A DNA stretch of 64,000 nt from Amphibalanus amphitrite (taxonomy: Eukaryota > Arthropoda > Thecostraca > Balanomorpha > Balanidae): positions 1 through 64,000 of the forward strand of contig NW_024883486.1 in NCBI RefSeq assembly GCF_019059575.1, written 5' to 3'. Below, piece by piece: positions 34,502-45,100 of the stretch; positions within the stretch are counted from its first letter, which is position 1, and the number at the start of each line of letters is the position of its first letter. The translations under genes and the position numbers were made by a program. The notes under the pieces were generated by a model, which was not told the origin of the DNA, did no database searches, and saw nothing but the letters and a program-made list of their open reading frames with translations.

Positions 34502-35283
34502 CTAGCCCACAAGTGAGTCCATCTCCCGCTCAGTGTTCACACGTATCGGTTTACCGTATCTTTCACTCGTGCAAAACACCTGGCCGCCGCGGGAGAACAC
34601 GGAGAACAGCTTACCGTCTTTTTTGAGGCCCAGAAGTCTGCCGAAAATTTCTGCTCGCCGCTTTGTGAGACACTCGTTTATGTATATGTCTTTACCCTTG
34701 AGTTCCATCCGGCGGTAGTATATCTGATCGCGCAGCGACCCCCTTCCCGAGCGCACAAAGCGGCAGATGACTTTCTGCTCGCCGGGCAGACGGTGTGCTC
34801 TCGCGATGTCGCTCGCGTTAATGTTCAGGTCCTGGAAGTTCTCCCGTACCACGGACAGCACCGTCTTCTCTACATCCTCCGCTTCCGGCTTGTTCGCGTC
34901 CCTGGGCTTTCTGGCGAATGGCTTACCGGAGAAAACCAGCGAAGGAAGTCGGTTTACAAGTTCATTTTCCTCCACCCTGTCCTTCAGCAACTTGACCTCC
35001 TTCTTCGTTTCCTGCAGACCGAGGGAGAGGGCTTCGATCTCCCTGTTCTTGGTCTCCAGGTGATCCTCGATGTCCTGGATCCTGGCTTTGACCGCATGAA
35101 ACTCGGTTCGTATCGTCTCACTGAACAAGTCAAAATCCTGCTGAATCTGCTCCCTCAGCTTATGGATAGCCCTTTCCATCGTGTCCTCCAACTGCGTTAT
35201 CCGGTCCCCGCGCTGGTAGCCACGTTGAGATCCACGCTTCGTTGCCGGTGCCGACTCACCGGACTCTGATCGGCCGCGCTTAC
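34502..35283 (-). CDS. L1-type ORF1 RNA-binding protein, 5' end replaced
   Basis: It encodes about 260 residues: a basic, serine-rich N-terminus (KRGRSESGESAPATKRGS), a heptad-patterned coiled coil (about residues 30-110), an RRM-like region (PSLVFSGKPFARKP through KVICRFVRSGRG) and a C-terminal domain with RRMELKGKDIYINECLTKRR. This is the architecture of L1-type ORF1 proteins, which trimerise and coat element RNA. The last element base is near 35283; upstream codons are borrowed from array sequence and no ATG is present, so the natural start is lost. Confidence 0.8.
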
Positions 35284-35347
35284 CCAACGCCACTGTCCGC
35301 TGACCGAGTGTCGGCTCTCTGCTGACCGCGTAACGTCTGTCCGTCAG

Positions 35348-35469
35348 GGTGGTGGCCGTGAACGCCTGTCGGACGGCACCGGAGGGCAGCGCCGGCCGGC
35401 TGCTGTCACTGCTGGACCAGCTGCGGCTGCCGGACGCCGGAGCGCTGCCCGACTGGGGTCTACATCCTG
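35348..35469 (+). pseudogene. IQGAP-like exon C, copy 5
   Basis: It is open with intact borders. Exons A and B of this monomer are absent, replaced by the sequence at 27810-35283. Confidence 0.7.
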
Positions 35470-36316
35470 GTATGTTACTGGGAGCGGCACGGTGTGTGTT
35501 GGGTGCTTCTGACGGTCAGTTGTAGTAACTGTTAGTTCCTCTACTGGCCACCAGGTGAAAAGCGTATTAGCTGTACGGCAATGTAGAGTTGCTTCAGCTT
35601 TGGCGTAAACTTTCTCCTCTTCCGCTCACCATTCACCACCAGAGTCAGCAGCGTCTCGGCTGGCGGTCCAGTCAGTCAGAGCGAGTGTCTTTACTCGCCA
35701 TAGCGGGCCGGACCCATTACAGGGCAGCAGAGTTATCAGTTACCAAGTCTTGGCCTATAAAGAAAACCAGGAAATAGTAGCAATTGCATATATGTAATGA
35801 TTCTACTCTATTACGTTTGAGCTAGCGAAGCGTATTCCTGTAACGTTTTTAATAGGCTTGTAAGTCAGCAACCGCTGGGCTGATTGACCTGCGTTACTCT
35901 TTGTTGCGCGTAATCCTATCCCTTCCATCTCGTTATTGACTACAACTGATGTATCTTGGTGAGTTATTGACTACAACTGATGTATCATGGTGAGCGTCGT
36001 GACACGTGCGACGTGAAGGGCCAAGAGTGTTCGTTATTCTGCTGCAGTAGCGATTTTGGGTTGCTCATATATCTTGAACCCTGAACTGCCACGCCGATTG
36101 CGCTCAAATTTGGTACACTGTTTGGGACTGGTTGATATCATCATCATCATCATCATCATCAGTTTATTGAGGTCTCCAGTAAATGGCTTTTCAGGCCTCT
36201 CGTCATACATAATACAAACGCAGTAAAATACACTATCGGTAAGAACAACACAATGAAAATATAAATGTTAAAAACGTGAATACGGTTAAGATTTTTAAAA
36301 GTATTGACAGTCAGGT

Positions 36317-38176
36317 TCAGCTATGTCCCACGATGCACTTGGAGGCCATCTCTCGATTCCATGTGCACACACTTCTATGGGGGAAGCTGCGCCTGGCGCG
36401 CTCAGTGGAGATACGAGGGACTTCGAGCTGGCCTCCACATGCGCTCCGAGTGCGCCGGTCTGTTACGTCCGAGCGGCGCTGCACAATGTGAGCTAGAGCC
36501 GGCGGCACGTCAGATGAGATCAGCCTATCGATGAGGGCCACATCTCGCTTCGCCAACATGTCCTCGAAGCGCGCCCATCCCAGAGCTCGCAGAGCTGGGG
36601 TCACATGCTCCCGTCGGCCCAGTCCAGTGACGACACGTACAGCGAAGTTGATCGCTTTCTGAATGCGGTGCTTTTGGGAGGCAGTACAGCCTCCCCACAC
36701 AGTACAGCAGTAAATAATGTGCGGGAAAACTAACGCCTCAACCAGCAGCTTCTTAGTTTCAAGCGAAATCTTGTGTCTCAACTTGGACAGACCGACGAGA
36801 ACATAGTAGCAGCGGCGCGTTACCTGCGACACATGTTTCTCCCAAGTTAATGCAGAATCGATATTAACTCCGAGAATTTTAGCAGATGAAGAGGGCTCAA
36901 TTTCACAGTCTCCAAATGTGATTTTCATGTCAGATTCACACTTTTTCTTGGGTGGCTTAATGATCAAAAGTTCGGTTTTGCTTGGATTAATTTTGAGTCT
37001 GTTTTGGGTAAACCACTGCAGCGCCACCTTGAGGGTATTTTCAACGCGCAGTTTGAGAGAAGCCAGGTTTTCGGCCGAATCACAGTCTAAAAATTGCACG
37101 TCATCAGCATACGTAACTTGTTTTCCGTGAGTCAAATGAGTGCCCAGGTCGTTAGTAAAAATCAAAAATAGCCTCGGGCCCAAAAGGGACCCTTGAATTA
37201 CGCCATGTGTCACCGGCAACACTCCACCACCGCTACCCTGAATTTTTTGAGTTCTGTTGCGCAGCCAATCGTCGAACCAGTGACTACTGACACCATACCA
37301 TCCCAATTTAACTAAAAGTCGCTCATGTTCTACACTATCGAAGGCGCGAGATGTATCAGCTGCCAGCAAAGTAGTTACATGGCCAGCCTCTGTGTTAGCT
37401 AAAATAGTACTAATAGAGTCGATCAATGCAGTTTCCGTCGAGTGTCCTATCCGAAAACCATGCTGGTTCTCGCACAGTACGTGATTCTGGTCGAGGTATG
37501 CTGACAGTTGGTTACACACGCACTTCTCGCAAAGTTTGCCTGGCACACTGTTAATAGAAATCGGTCTAAAGTTTCCTGGGTCACGTCTATCACCCTTTTT
37601 GTACACTGGCACTACGCAAGCTTCTTTCCACCTATCCGGTACCTCCCCGGTCCGCAGCGAGCTGTTTATGACATGTAACAGGTGTGGACCGATTACGGGA
37701 AAGGTTGCCCTTAGCATTTGAACAGTCACTCCATCCTCCCCACAGGCTCGTGAACTACTCATTCCTCTGAGCGCCACCGACAGTTCAGGCAACGTCACAC
37801 ACTGCACTTTGAACGCGCTGCTGACTACACGGGGAGGCCGAGGTGATAGTGCTGCCCCCTGCGGCACGGCTGACAACGCAGCAGCGACCTCTGCGCCCGC
37901 CGCCACGAAGTGCCTATTCAGCCGCTCGGCCCATGCGGGGTCGCTCTGGTGCAGTGGAGCGGCTCTCGGTTCGGGCCTCTTGGAGGCGATGAGGTGTCGT
38001 CGTATGTCTGTCCATGTCTTGGCTCGCTGGTTCCGGTAGGACAAGGCGAAGTACTCGGAGCAGGCCTTGTATTGGGCTCTCTTCACCGCATTTCTGCTGT
38101 CTCTGAACGCCTGCTGTTTTTCTCCGTTGGAGCGGTCCAAGTCGCGGTCTTCTCTGGCCCGGTCTCGCCGCTCCAT
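36317..38176 (-). CDS. L2/CR1-like reverse transcriptase
   Basis: It is a 619-residue open frame containing a complete RT domain: GEDGVTVQMLRATFPVIG, FRPISINSVPGKLCEK, QHGFRIGHSTETALIDSIS, LAADTSRAFDSVEHERLL, GVIQGSLLGPRLFLIFTNDL, catalytic YADD near 37095-37106, then LKINPSKTELLIIK and a post-RT region ending near 36320. It belongs to the same broad group as the LINE at 1-1533 but to a different lineage. The RT is intact, but the endonuclease upstream is truncated and frameshifted, so the copy is dead on arrival. Confidence 0.9.
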   Translation of the reverse strand: MERRDRAREDRDLDRSNGEKQQAFRDSRNAVKRAQYKACSEYFALSYRNQRAKTWTDIRRHLIASKRPEPRAAPLHQSDPAWAERLNRHFVAAGAEVAAALSAVPQGAALSPRPPRVVSSAFKVQCVTLPELSVALRGMSSSRACGEDGVTVQMLRATFPVIGPHLLHVINSSLRTGEVPDRWKEACVVPVYKKGDRRDPGNFRPISINSVPGKLCEKCVCNQLSAYLDQNHVLCENQHGFRIGHSTETALIDSISTILANTEAGHVTTLLAADTSRAFDSVEHERLLVKLGWYGVSSHWFDDWLRNRTQKIQGSGGGVLPVTHGVIQGSLLGPRLFLIFTNDLGTHLTHGKQVTYADDVQFLDCDSAENLASLKLRVENTLKVALQWFTQNRLKINPSKTELLIIKPPKKKCESDMKITFGDCEIEPSSSAKILGVNIDSALTWEKHVSQVTRRCYYVLVGLSKLRHKISLETKKLLVEALVFPHIIYCCTVWGGCTASQKHRIQKAINFAVRVVTGLGRREHVTPALRALGWARFEDMLAKRDVALIDRLISSDVPPALAHIVQRRSDVTDRRTRSACGGQLEVPRISTERARRSFPHRSVCTWNREMASKCIVGHS

Positions 38177-38956
38177 ACACTCTCGCAGCTCCTCATTCTC
38201 GTGTAGCCATGGGCTCGGGGGTGCTTGAGCCGAACGGTACGCAGAGGCATGTGCCTATCGATAATAGGCTGCCACACCTGGAGCCATGCGTCCCACTTCT
38301 TCGAGGTCGGTGCAGCGCTGTAAACAGAGTCCCAGTCGGCCATCAGAAGCTCCAAGTTGAGGGCGTTGTAGTCGACGTTTCTTGTGGAGCGAGCTGTGAT
38401 GGTATGGGGGCGGCTGCGCTCCCGTCTGGCCAGTACGTCCACGGCGATAAGGTCATGGTCACTGAAGTTGCAGTTGAAGACGCGGGCGTTGCTGGTGAGC
38501 TCCGGTCGTGACGTCAGGATGTGGTCGATCAGTGTGTTGATGTCGAGGTTGTGGTTCGAGTTGGTCTGTCGATCAGCTGTCGCAGAGACAGGTCCTCCAG
38601 CATGGCTGTGTACTGCCGAGCAGCTGGTGTTGATGGCTGCAGCAGATCGATGTTAATGTCACCGAGTATGTAGACCGGGTGCTGCTTGGCTAGCAGTGTG
38701 ATCAGCTGGTAGTTGAGGTCGTCCAGCACGGGCGCGATGGGGGATTTCGGCGGCCTATACAGGACTCCGACCACGAATATGGTCCCGTCTAAAAATCTCA
38801 CCCACAGCGACTCTACTTGGGTGCCGGTGCTGGGCACGGTCAGCACCTCAGCCTGCATTGTGTCGCGATAGATAATGCAGATGCCTCCACCAGCGCGCGA
38901 TTTTCTGTCACAGCGCTCGACCGCGTAGCCGGGAAACAACAAAAATTTGCTGTCCA
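38177..38956 (-). pseudogene. Endonuclease part of the L2/CR1-like LINE, two frameshifts
   Basis: The C-terminal half of an APE-type endonuclease is visible: SRAGGGICIIYRD, GVLYRPPKSP, VYILGDINIDLL and LRQLIDRPTRTT in one frame, then FSDHDLIAVDVL-type sequence after a frameshift near 38530. A second shift near 38210 separates it from the RT frame. Confidence 0.8.
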
Positions 38957-38980
38957 TAGGGATGGGGATGTGTTTTTTAT

Positions 38981-39624
38981 AACTCGCATGTGTTTTTTTA
39001 TAGCGCGGAGAAAAAAGTAGGGATTGTTAGGGTTAAGCAGGGACTCACCGATGTTAGATCCCTCTCTGGGTCTTTTCATAGGGGGTCACGGTCCTGACCC
39101 GAGATAGCTGAGCTGTGTCGCAGCCCTGACCTCAGACAGCTGAGCTGTGCACGCCATCGGCTCGGCCGTCAGTCGCCACAGCCGCTGACGCCAGTGTCCA
39201 AACAGCTCCCAACAATATCCGGCCCTGCGGGAGTGATCACCGGAACGGGCTGCATGGTACAGGACGGGCTGGGAACACGTGCATGTAGTTTCTTTATTCC
39301 TCAGCAGTTGTCATCCCCTTGGCGTTAGTGTTTCGCGTCCCTCCATTGATCACTCCTGCCTCTGATGGCTTATCCTGCTATACAGGGCCGGATATTGTTT
39401 GGAGCTGTTTGGACACTGGCGTCAGCGGCTGTGGCGACTGACGGCCGAGCCGACGGCGTGCACAGCTCAGCTGTCTGAGGTCAGGGCTGCGACACAGCTC
39501 AGCTATCTCGGGTCAGGACCGTGACCTATGAAAGGACCCAGAGAGGGATCTAACATCGGTGACTCCCTGCTTAACCCTAACAATCCCCACTTTTTTGTCC
39601 GCGATATAAAAAACACATGCGGTT
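38981..39624. repeat. Foldback repeat, copy 6 (loop hairpin deleted)
   Basis: The left arm is 38981-39239 and the right arm 39347-39624. The loop lacks about 32 bp: GGGAACACGT runs directly into GCATGTAG, removing the right half of the hairpin stem. Confidence 0.85.
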
Positions 39625-39649
39625 AGGCTACCTGTGTCGAATTAATTAA

Positions 39650-40310
39650 TAGTAGAAAATGTAAAAACATGACCTTATTTCCTCGATAATTGCCAAGACT
39701 AATGCTGTACAAATATATACTTTATTTGAAAGAATGTAATATTTCGACCACAGGTCTTTTTCAAACAGTTTCAAATTAGAAAAGATACCATTTCCATTTG
39801 CCGCATTTCCAACTGCCTTTCAACAAAAATTTATGGTTGAATCGTGCCCACTAGCTCACTCGCACCACTCATGAAATATTTGGCTAGCAAAAATAGCATC
39901 ACATAGGGCACCTATTTTTCAAAATACATAGTTTCAGCCGTACGAGATAAGTAAGTATTAACATACCGACTGACCATAACACAAAACATCCTACAGGCCT
40001 TCGCCATTATTTCTCACAATTTCGTCCAAAGTCACCCAGCTGTCTACAAGGCATAACAGATGCAGCATGCCAGCAACTATCATATGCTGTCCAGGCTTTT
40101 ACACATGTACGTGTCTATCCGTCCAGTATTCACATAACACCGTAACACCAGAATGGAATACAAAGAAAGCAAAGATGGGCATAATTGGCATACTCGCATA
40201 ACATACCTATAGCGTTCAATGCCATAACATATAGCGTTCAATGCCCATAATCAATAACACATATAGTCCACCCCCCCCCCACACACACACAAACACTATC
40301 TAGCTTTGAA
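39650..40310. repeat. PLE inverted arm, left
   Basis: It begins TAGTAGAAAATGTAAAAACA and ends with a C run, (AC)n and CTATCTAGCTTTGAA. A near-perfect reverse complement of it lies at 41553-42216. It contains, on the minus strand, GACCTGTGGTCGAAA, a stem-loop plus GAAA resembling part of a hammerhead ribozyme (about 39743-39757). Confidence 0.85.
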
Positions 40311-40399
40311 CGCGTGAACATACGCAGTACCTAGTGCACAGTAAACATATACAGTACACATTTACACATACATCGGCGTTGTTCCTAGCATTGTTTACC

Positions 40400-41557
40400 T
40401 TACAAAATAGGCCAAGACGATACATTACTGTTGAGTTCCGGACGGTTCTTTCTTATCAGCAGCGATTCAGCTATTTTACGGTCTGGATGGTCTTTAGACT
40501 TGTACAATATTTTAATTTTGAGCGGAGCAGACGTCCCATCTACGATACTGTCACCGTGTTTCTCCGTAAAGTGATCACCCAACGGAGTGTCAGGGGTCCT
40601 GTTGGTCATGTCGCGCACGTGTTCATTGAACCTGAGGCGCAATGGCCGTTTTGTCTCTCCGATATAAACACCTTCCTTGTCATTTCCCCCGCAGATCCCA
40701 CACCTGATTTCATATACCACATTTTTCTGAGTGCAATCCCCCGTAAACCCCATTCTACATGCGTGGCATCGTTGACCGCCCGGACATTTAGGCTTGCGAA
40801 GTGATGTTTTGACTAGCATATTTTTTAGTTTACCCTTGTTCTTCCAAGCTAGCTTGACATTCAAACCTGACCGTTTTACCTTACTTTTGATTTTACACAA
40901 GAGCTGCTCATCGACGTACGGTAAACATAAATACCCATCCAGGTCCCTTCTTTCTCTTTGCGCGTCGACCGACCTGCTTCTTTTCTGCCGTGCCTCTCGC
41001 AGTAGCCTTGACAGGATGTGTGTTGGATAGCCATTTTCCACCAGCAAAGCCCAAATTTTGCCTATGCTTTTTTTTTCCTCCTTCCCTGCGCTAGAGGAGT
41101 TCCGTAACGCACGAATAAATTGACTCCTGGCCACATTATGTTTTGTCATCGTAGGATGTGCAGAATGATAATGCAGTATGACACCAGCATTAGAAGGCTT
41201 TATGTACAGTTCCGTTTCTATCGTAGCATGTTCCCCCCGGTTCTCGATCGTGACCAAAGTATCCAAAAAAGGTACCCCTGACCCCTCTTCTGAATGTTCG
41301 ATGGTGAATTTTACGCTATCATGAACTGAGTTCATGTAGGCCAGAAAATCCGCAAGTGCATCCTTCCCATGTGTCCATAAGCCGGCGTAATCGTCAATGT
41401 ACCTAACCAAAAATTTTGGTTTCTGGGGCGCACCCTCCAAAGCCTGCCGCTCGAGTCTGTCCAAAAAGAGAATTGCAATCGGAGGGGCACAGGGATTCCC
41501 CATGGCGATTCCCAGTTTCTGCCGATAGTGATCCCCATTGAAACTGAACACATTCAA
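40400..41557 (-). CDS. PLE polyprotein fragment: RT palm end and GIY-YIG endonuclease
   Basis: The 385-residue frame opens in the RT at NVFSFNGDHYRQKLGIAMGN and continues through APPIAILFLDRLE, the catalytic YIDD (residues about 50-53) and GVPFLDTLVTIE. A linker with a CPGGQRCHACRMGFTGDC cysteine cluster leads to a GIY-YIG nuclease: VVYEIRCGICGG, then GVYIGETKRPLRLRFNEH and a late E/N region (AESLLIRKNRPELN). GIY-YIG cuts target DNA in PLEs. The N-terminal domain and the first RT blocks are lost where the frame meets the inverted arm, so it is non-functional as a whole although this portion has no stop. Confidence 0.88.
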   Translation of the reverse strand: MNVFSFNGDHYRQKLGIAMGNPCAPPIAILFLDRLERQALEGAPQKPKFLVRYIDDYAGLWTHGKDALADFLAYMNSVHDSVKFTIEHSEEGSGVPFLDTLVTIENRGEHATIETELYIKPSNAGVILHYHSAHPTMTKHNVARSQFIRALRNSSSAGKEEKKSIGKIWALLVENGYPTHILSRLLREARQKRSRSVDAQRERRDLDGYLCLPYVDEQLLCKIKSKVKRSGLNVKLAWKNKGKLKNMLVKTSLRKPKCPGGQRCHACRMGFTGDCTQKNVVYEIRCGICGGNDKEGVYIGETKRPLRLRFNEHVRDMTNRTPDTPLGDHFTEKHGDSIVDGTSAPLKIKILYKSKDHPDRKIAESLLIRKNRPELNSNVSSWPIL

Positions 41558-42216
41558 AGCTAGATAGTGTTTGTGTGTGTGTGGGGGGGGGGGGGTGGAC
41601 TATATGTGTTATTGATTATGGGCATCGAACGCTATATGTTATGGCATTGAACGCTATAGGTATGTTATGCGAGTATGCCAATTATGCCCATCTTTGCTTT
41701 CTTTGTATTCCATTCTGGTGTTACGGTGTTATGTGAATACTGGACGGATAGACACGTACATGTGTAAAAGCCTGGACAGCATATGATAGTTGCTGGCATG
41801 CTGCATCTGTTATGCCTTGTAGACAGCTGGGTGACTTTGGACGAAATTGTGAGAAATAATGGCGAAGGCCTGTAGGATGTTTTGTGTTATGGTCAGTCGG
41901 TATGTTAATACTTACTTATCTCGTACGGCTGAAACTATGTATTTTGAAAAATAGGTGCCCTATGTGATGCTATTTTTGCTAGCCAAATATTTCATGAGTG
42001 GTGCGAGTGAGCTAGTGGGCACGATTCAACCATAAATTTTTGTTGAAAGGCAGTTGGAAATGCGGCAAATGGAAATGGTATCTTTTCTAATTTGAAACTG
42101 TTTGAAAAAGACCTGTGGTCGAAATATTACATTCTTTCAAATAAAGTATATATTTGTACAGCATTAGTCTTGGCAATTATCGAGGAAATAAGGTCATGTT
42201 TTTACATTTTCTACTA
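41553..42216. repeat. PLE inverted arm, right
   Basis: It is the reverse complement of 39650-40310. Its inner end includes the first codons of the truncated RT frame, which suggests the truncation and the arm formed together. Confidence 0.85.
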
Positions 42217-42514
42217 TTTATGAACATGTTCCTCGCACAAGCACTAACCTCATTAAAGAACTTCGAATTAATTAAAGTTTATTATGTCAAAGTTTCAAAA
42301 CATCAATCCGGTCTGCATGTCTGACTGCTCGCAGAACGGTTCTAGAGGCAGTGTCAGCGCGCGCGGAACGGTCCTCAGATGTGTCCACTTTCAAGCGCGG
42401 AACGGTCCTACTGCGCCACCAGACTCCTCTCCCTCTCCCCTCCCCCCTGTCCGCTGGTCTATGTCAGACACCAGTACACCACTGACCTCCCCTACCCTCC
42501 CCTGACCTTCTCAG

Positions 42515-42649
42515 GTGCCAGCTGAGACGCTGGTCGGCCTACAGAACCTGCTCGTTCACCTGCGGGACGTCTCGGCAGAGAACGCGCACGTCTACCAATA
42601 CCGACTCTGGGACGCTAAGAGGGTCAAGGTGGAGACCGCCCAGAACAGG
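42515..42649 (+). pseudogene. IQGAP-like exon A, copy 5
   Basis: It is open with intact borders. An 8.5-kb insertion separates it from its exon B at 51730. Confidence 0.7.
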
Positions 42650-43402
42650 GTATGTAACACAGACCGTAACACAAGCCGTAACGCAGGTCGTTACACAGGG
42701 CGTAAAATAGATTGAACACAGACCGTAACATAGATCGAACACAGACCGTAACACTGGCTGCGTACGTGCGGGCACTCGGCCGGCCGGAACTGGGCTGGAT
42801 CCATTGGGCAATGAACAGGTGCTTTCTGTGACAGCGTCACCGCTGCAGGTCAGTCAGGGACACACAGACACTGCACCCGGCGCCCTTGTGCATGGTACAG
42901 GGCTCGCGGGTTTTAGCGGTAGGTTTTGCCCTTGTTTCAACAACAACGTTGTTGTTGTTACAACAAAACGTTGACTTTGACCTCGCTGAAGTCAGGGGGG
43001 GTCGAAGTCTAGTTCATACTAGACTGGCAACCCCACGGCTGACGTCACGATCCCCAGCGTGACGTCACAGCCCCAGGGCATTGACCCCTTGAAGCTTGCA
43101 ATATTTGATGGTGCTTACAGACAAACTGAACAAAGCTTGTACGTAACAAAAGAGTCATATTTCTACGCTCGATAATGTGTTTATTGTGTTTTTAGCAGAT
43201 AAAGCAGACAAAAATTGTTCAAAGGCAGAAACAGCGAGGTGTACGCCAGTCGCCACGCATCGATCTCATCGCATATGGTGCCCCAAGAGGCGCAGCATTG
43301 CACCCGTGACCCCCTCTTTATGTCCCTAAGGTCATTTCAGGTCAAGAATGGTCTCCAACAGTTTTTTTTTGTTTTACCGTAACCTTTGACAGAGATATCC
43401 CT

Positions 43403-44402
43403 CGCCGGCCGAGGGGGGTTGGGGGGCGGGTGCCGCCCCCCCCCCCCATAGGGTTTTTAGCGATAGCTCCGAACACGCTGGCGATAGAGAGCTGAAACTT
43501 GGCATACCTAACCTTTGATCCAAGACGGATCTTTTGACACCAACCGCATTTTTGGGTCAGGTCAGGTCACTGACCTATGACGTCATAAGTGAACCTCTGC
43601 ACGGTCTTCAGATGTCGCAACTTCGCAACGCCCTCACTGCCAGAGGAGATGTCACTGGGAAATGAAACTTGCAGGATCTAGTATCCATTATGAGTCTCAC
43701 AGCTTGTATATCTCGGACTTTTCCTAAAGGTCATATAAGGTCAGGTCATTTTCGCGACCTCACCATTATAAGTCAATGGGGAAAAATGAAAACTGCTATT
43801 CTGGCGCCGGGAACGATCTCCAACTATCTCAAGCACACAGAATCGTGATTTGATGCACTTCTTACAAGGTTAGATGCGTCACTTTTGCAATGTTGACCTT
43901 GCGTGACGTCATTTATGACGTCATCAAGGTCATATTAGTTTTCGTCAATAACTCTTGATCGAATTGAGCTAGCGAGTCGGGAAAGCCACCAATGGACTCA
44001 GGAAGACCTGCCGAATCGAATAATATGCGACATGACCTCTTTCAATCAACTTCGTGACCTGGGGGTGCTGACCTGACCTTGACCTGAGGTCAAAACCCCA
44101 AGTTGACCTGACCCGGACAAAAAGTATATCATTCGACGCGCCTGAGCGAGGCGAACACGATGCTCCAAAATCGGCGCTCTGCGGCCGTTTTTTGCGAAGT
44201 TATTCACCAAAAACTGAACCGTACCTTGGGGCACTTGACCTGACCTCAGAGGTCACCGGTTTACCTAGGACCTTAAAATCGGGTACCAATCTCTGCGTCT
44301 CGTAACGGCGCACACGCTCGTTTTTTCCGCGACGCGCTAGCTCCACCAGGGGCGAAACGGCGAGGGGGGGGGGTCGCACCCGCCCCCCCCCCTCGGCCGG
44401 CG
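43403..44402. mobile_element. About 1-kb TIR element with G-run/C-run ends
   Basis: The inverted ends are CGCCGGCCGAGGGGGG and CCTCGGCCGGCG, each followed inward by a G run, a short linker and a C run (about 43411-43447 and 44363-44392). It is non-coding. Its right part (44257-44340) carries ACCTAGGACCTTAAAATCGG and CGCTCGTTTTTTCCGCG, the reverse complement of a module in repeat family X. Confidence 0.6.
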
Positions 44403-44589
44403 CGTATGTAGAAAACCAATAGGTCCGGCGAGACGGCATTTTCCGGTCAGGACATGACCTGGAAATGAGGTAAAATTGTCGAAATGACTTTTTGTGGTCA
44501 ATTCAAAGTTTATTTGACGCGTACCTATTGACGAGAGGAGCACGTTTATCTGCATTTTGCCGGCGTAAAGTCTCATGAAAATCCGTTGA

Positions 44590-45100
44590 ATAAAGTTTAG
44601 GTCTGCGGAGTCGGAGTCGGAGTCGATCGGCGTCGACAGTTTTGCCCGGATTCAGAGTCTTAATCGACATGTCATTGCTCAAATTCGTGGTCTTCGTCTG
44701 TTTGCGGAAAAATATTACGTTCGGTGACCTTTCCAAGACCGATGTTTAAGCTGAGTTCCTGTTCATCTCCCTGTTTTGGACAAGCTTTTGAGTGTGAAAA
44801 GGAAAAGGGGGTGGCTGCACCCGAAACTGCTTTTATTCACAGACATGTTATTTATAACCACAGTTCTGACCGGGGTCGGAGTCGGAGTCGATTTTGGAAA
44901 CCAGAGCCGGAGTCAGTCGGAGTCACCGAAAATCAATCGACTCCGCAGACCTAGCAGGGTTGCGGAGTCGAACTCGGAAATAGAGTCGGCTGGAGTCGAT
45001 AGGTAATGTATGCCCGCAGGCGTAGTCGAAGTTGGTTTTTGGAAGCCGGAGTCGGAGTCGGAGTCAGAGTCACCGAAAATCCATCGACTGCGCAGCCCTG
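44590..45100. repeat. GAGTCG-rich degenerate repeats
   Basis: (GGAGTC)n tracts occur at about 44604-44625, 44875-44930 and 45044-45070. A longer block containing GGAGTCACCGAAAATC is repeated about 147 bp apart. From 45101 to 46111 I see only AT-rich non-coding sequence, possibly LINE 5' UTR. Confidence 0.65.

Larger units (their letters stand above)
28956..35283 (-). mobile_element. L1/Tx1-like LINE, poly(A) tail
   Basis: On the minus strand it reads ORF1 (35283-34502), a 1.1-kb spacer, ORF2 (33393-29581), a GC-rich 3' UTR and a tail seen as ten T on the plus strand at 28956-28965, with AATAAA a little upstream. Its 5' end joins array sequence at 35283/35284 inside or at the start of ORF1, so the 5' UTR is gone. 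Flanking monomer parts do not match each other, so a deletion or rearrangement accompanied insertion. Confidence 0.85.
36135..38956 (-). mobile_element. L2/CR1-like LINE, 5' truncated, (TGA)n tail
   Basis: It enters the spacer between exon C and the next foldback, within GGTTGAT/AGGGATGTG. The 3' end is a TCATCA repeat at about 36136-36161, i.e. (TGA)n on the element strand, typical of L2-type tails. The 5' end is cut inside the endonuclease at 38956. No clear target duplication was found. Confidence 0.85.
39637..42275 (-). mobile_element. Penelope-like element with long inverted arms and 13-bp target duplication
   Basis: TCGAATTAATTAA flanks the insertion at 39637-39649 and 42263-42275, and the empty site is intact at about 19597. 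Inverted arms of about 660 bp (39650-40310 and 41553-42216) enclose a minus-strand ORF. A 46-bp non-repeated tail (42217-42262) lies outside the right arm. Terminal repeats in inverted orientation plus a short one-sided tail are reported features of PLEs. The 5' half of the RT is missing. Confidence 0.85.
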
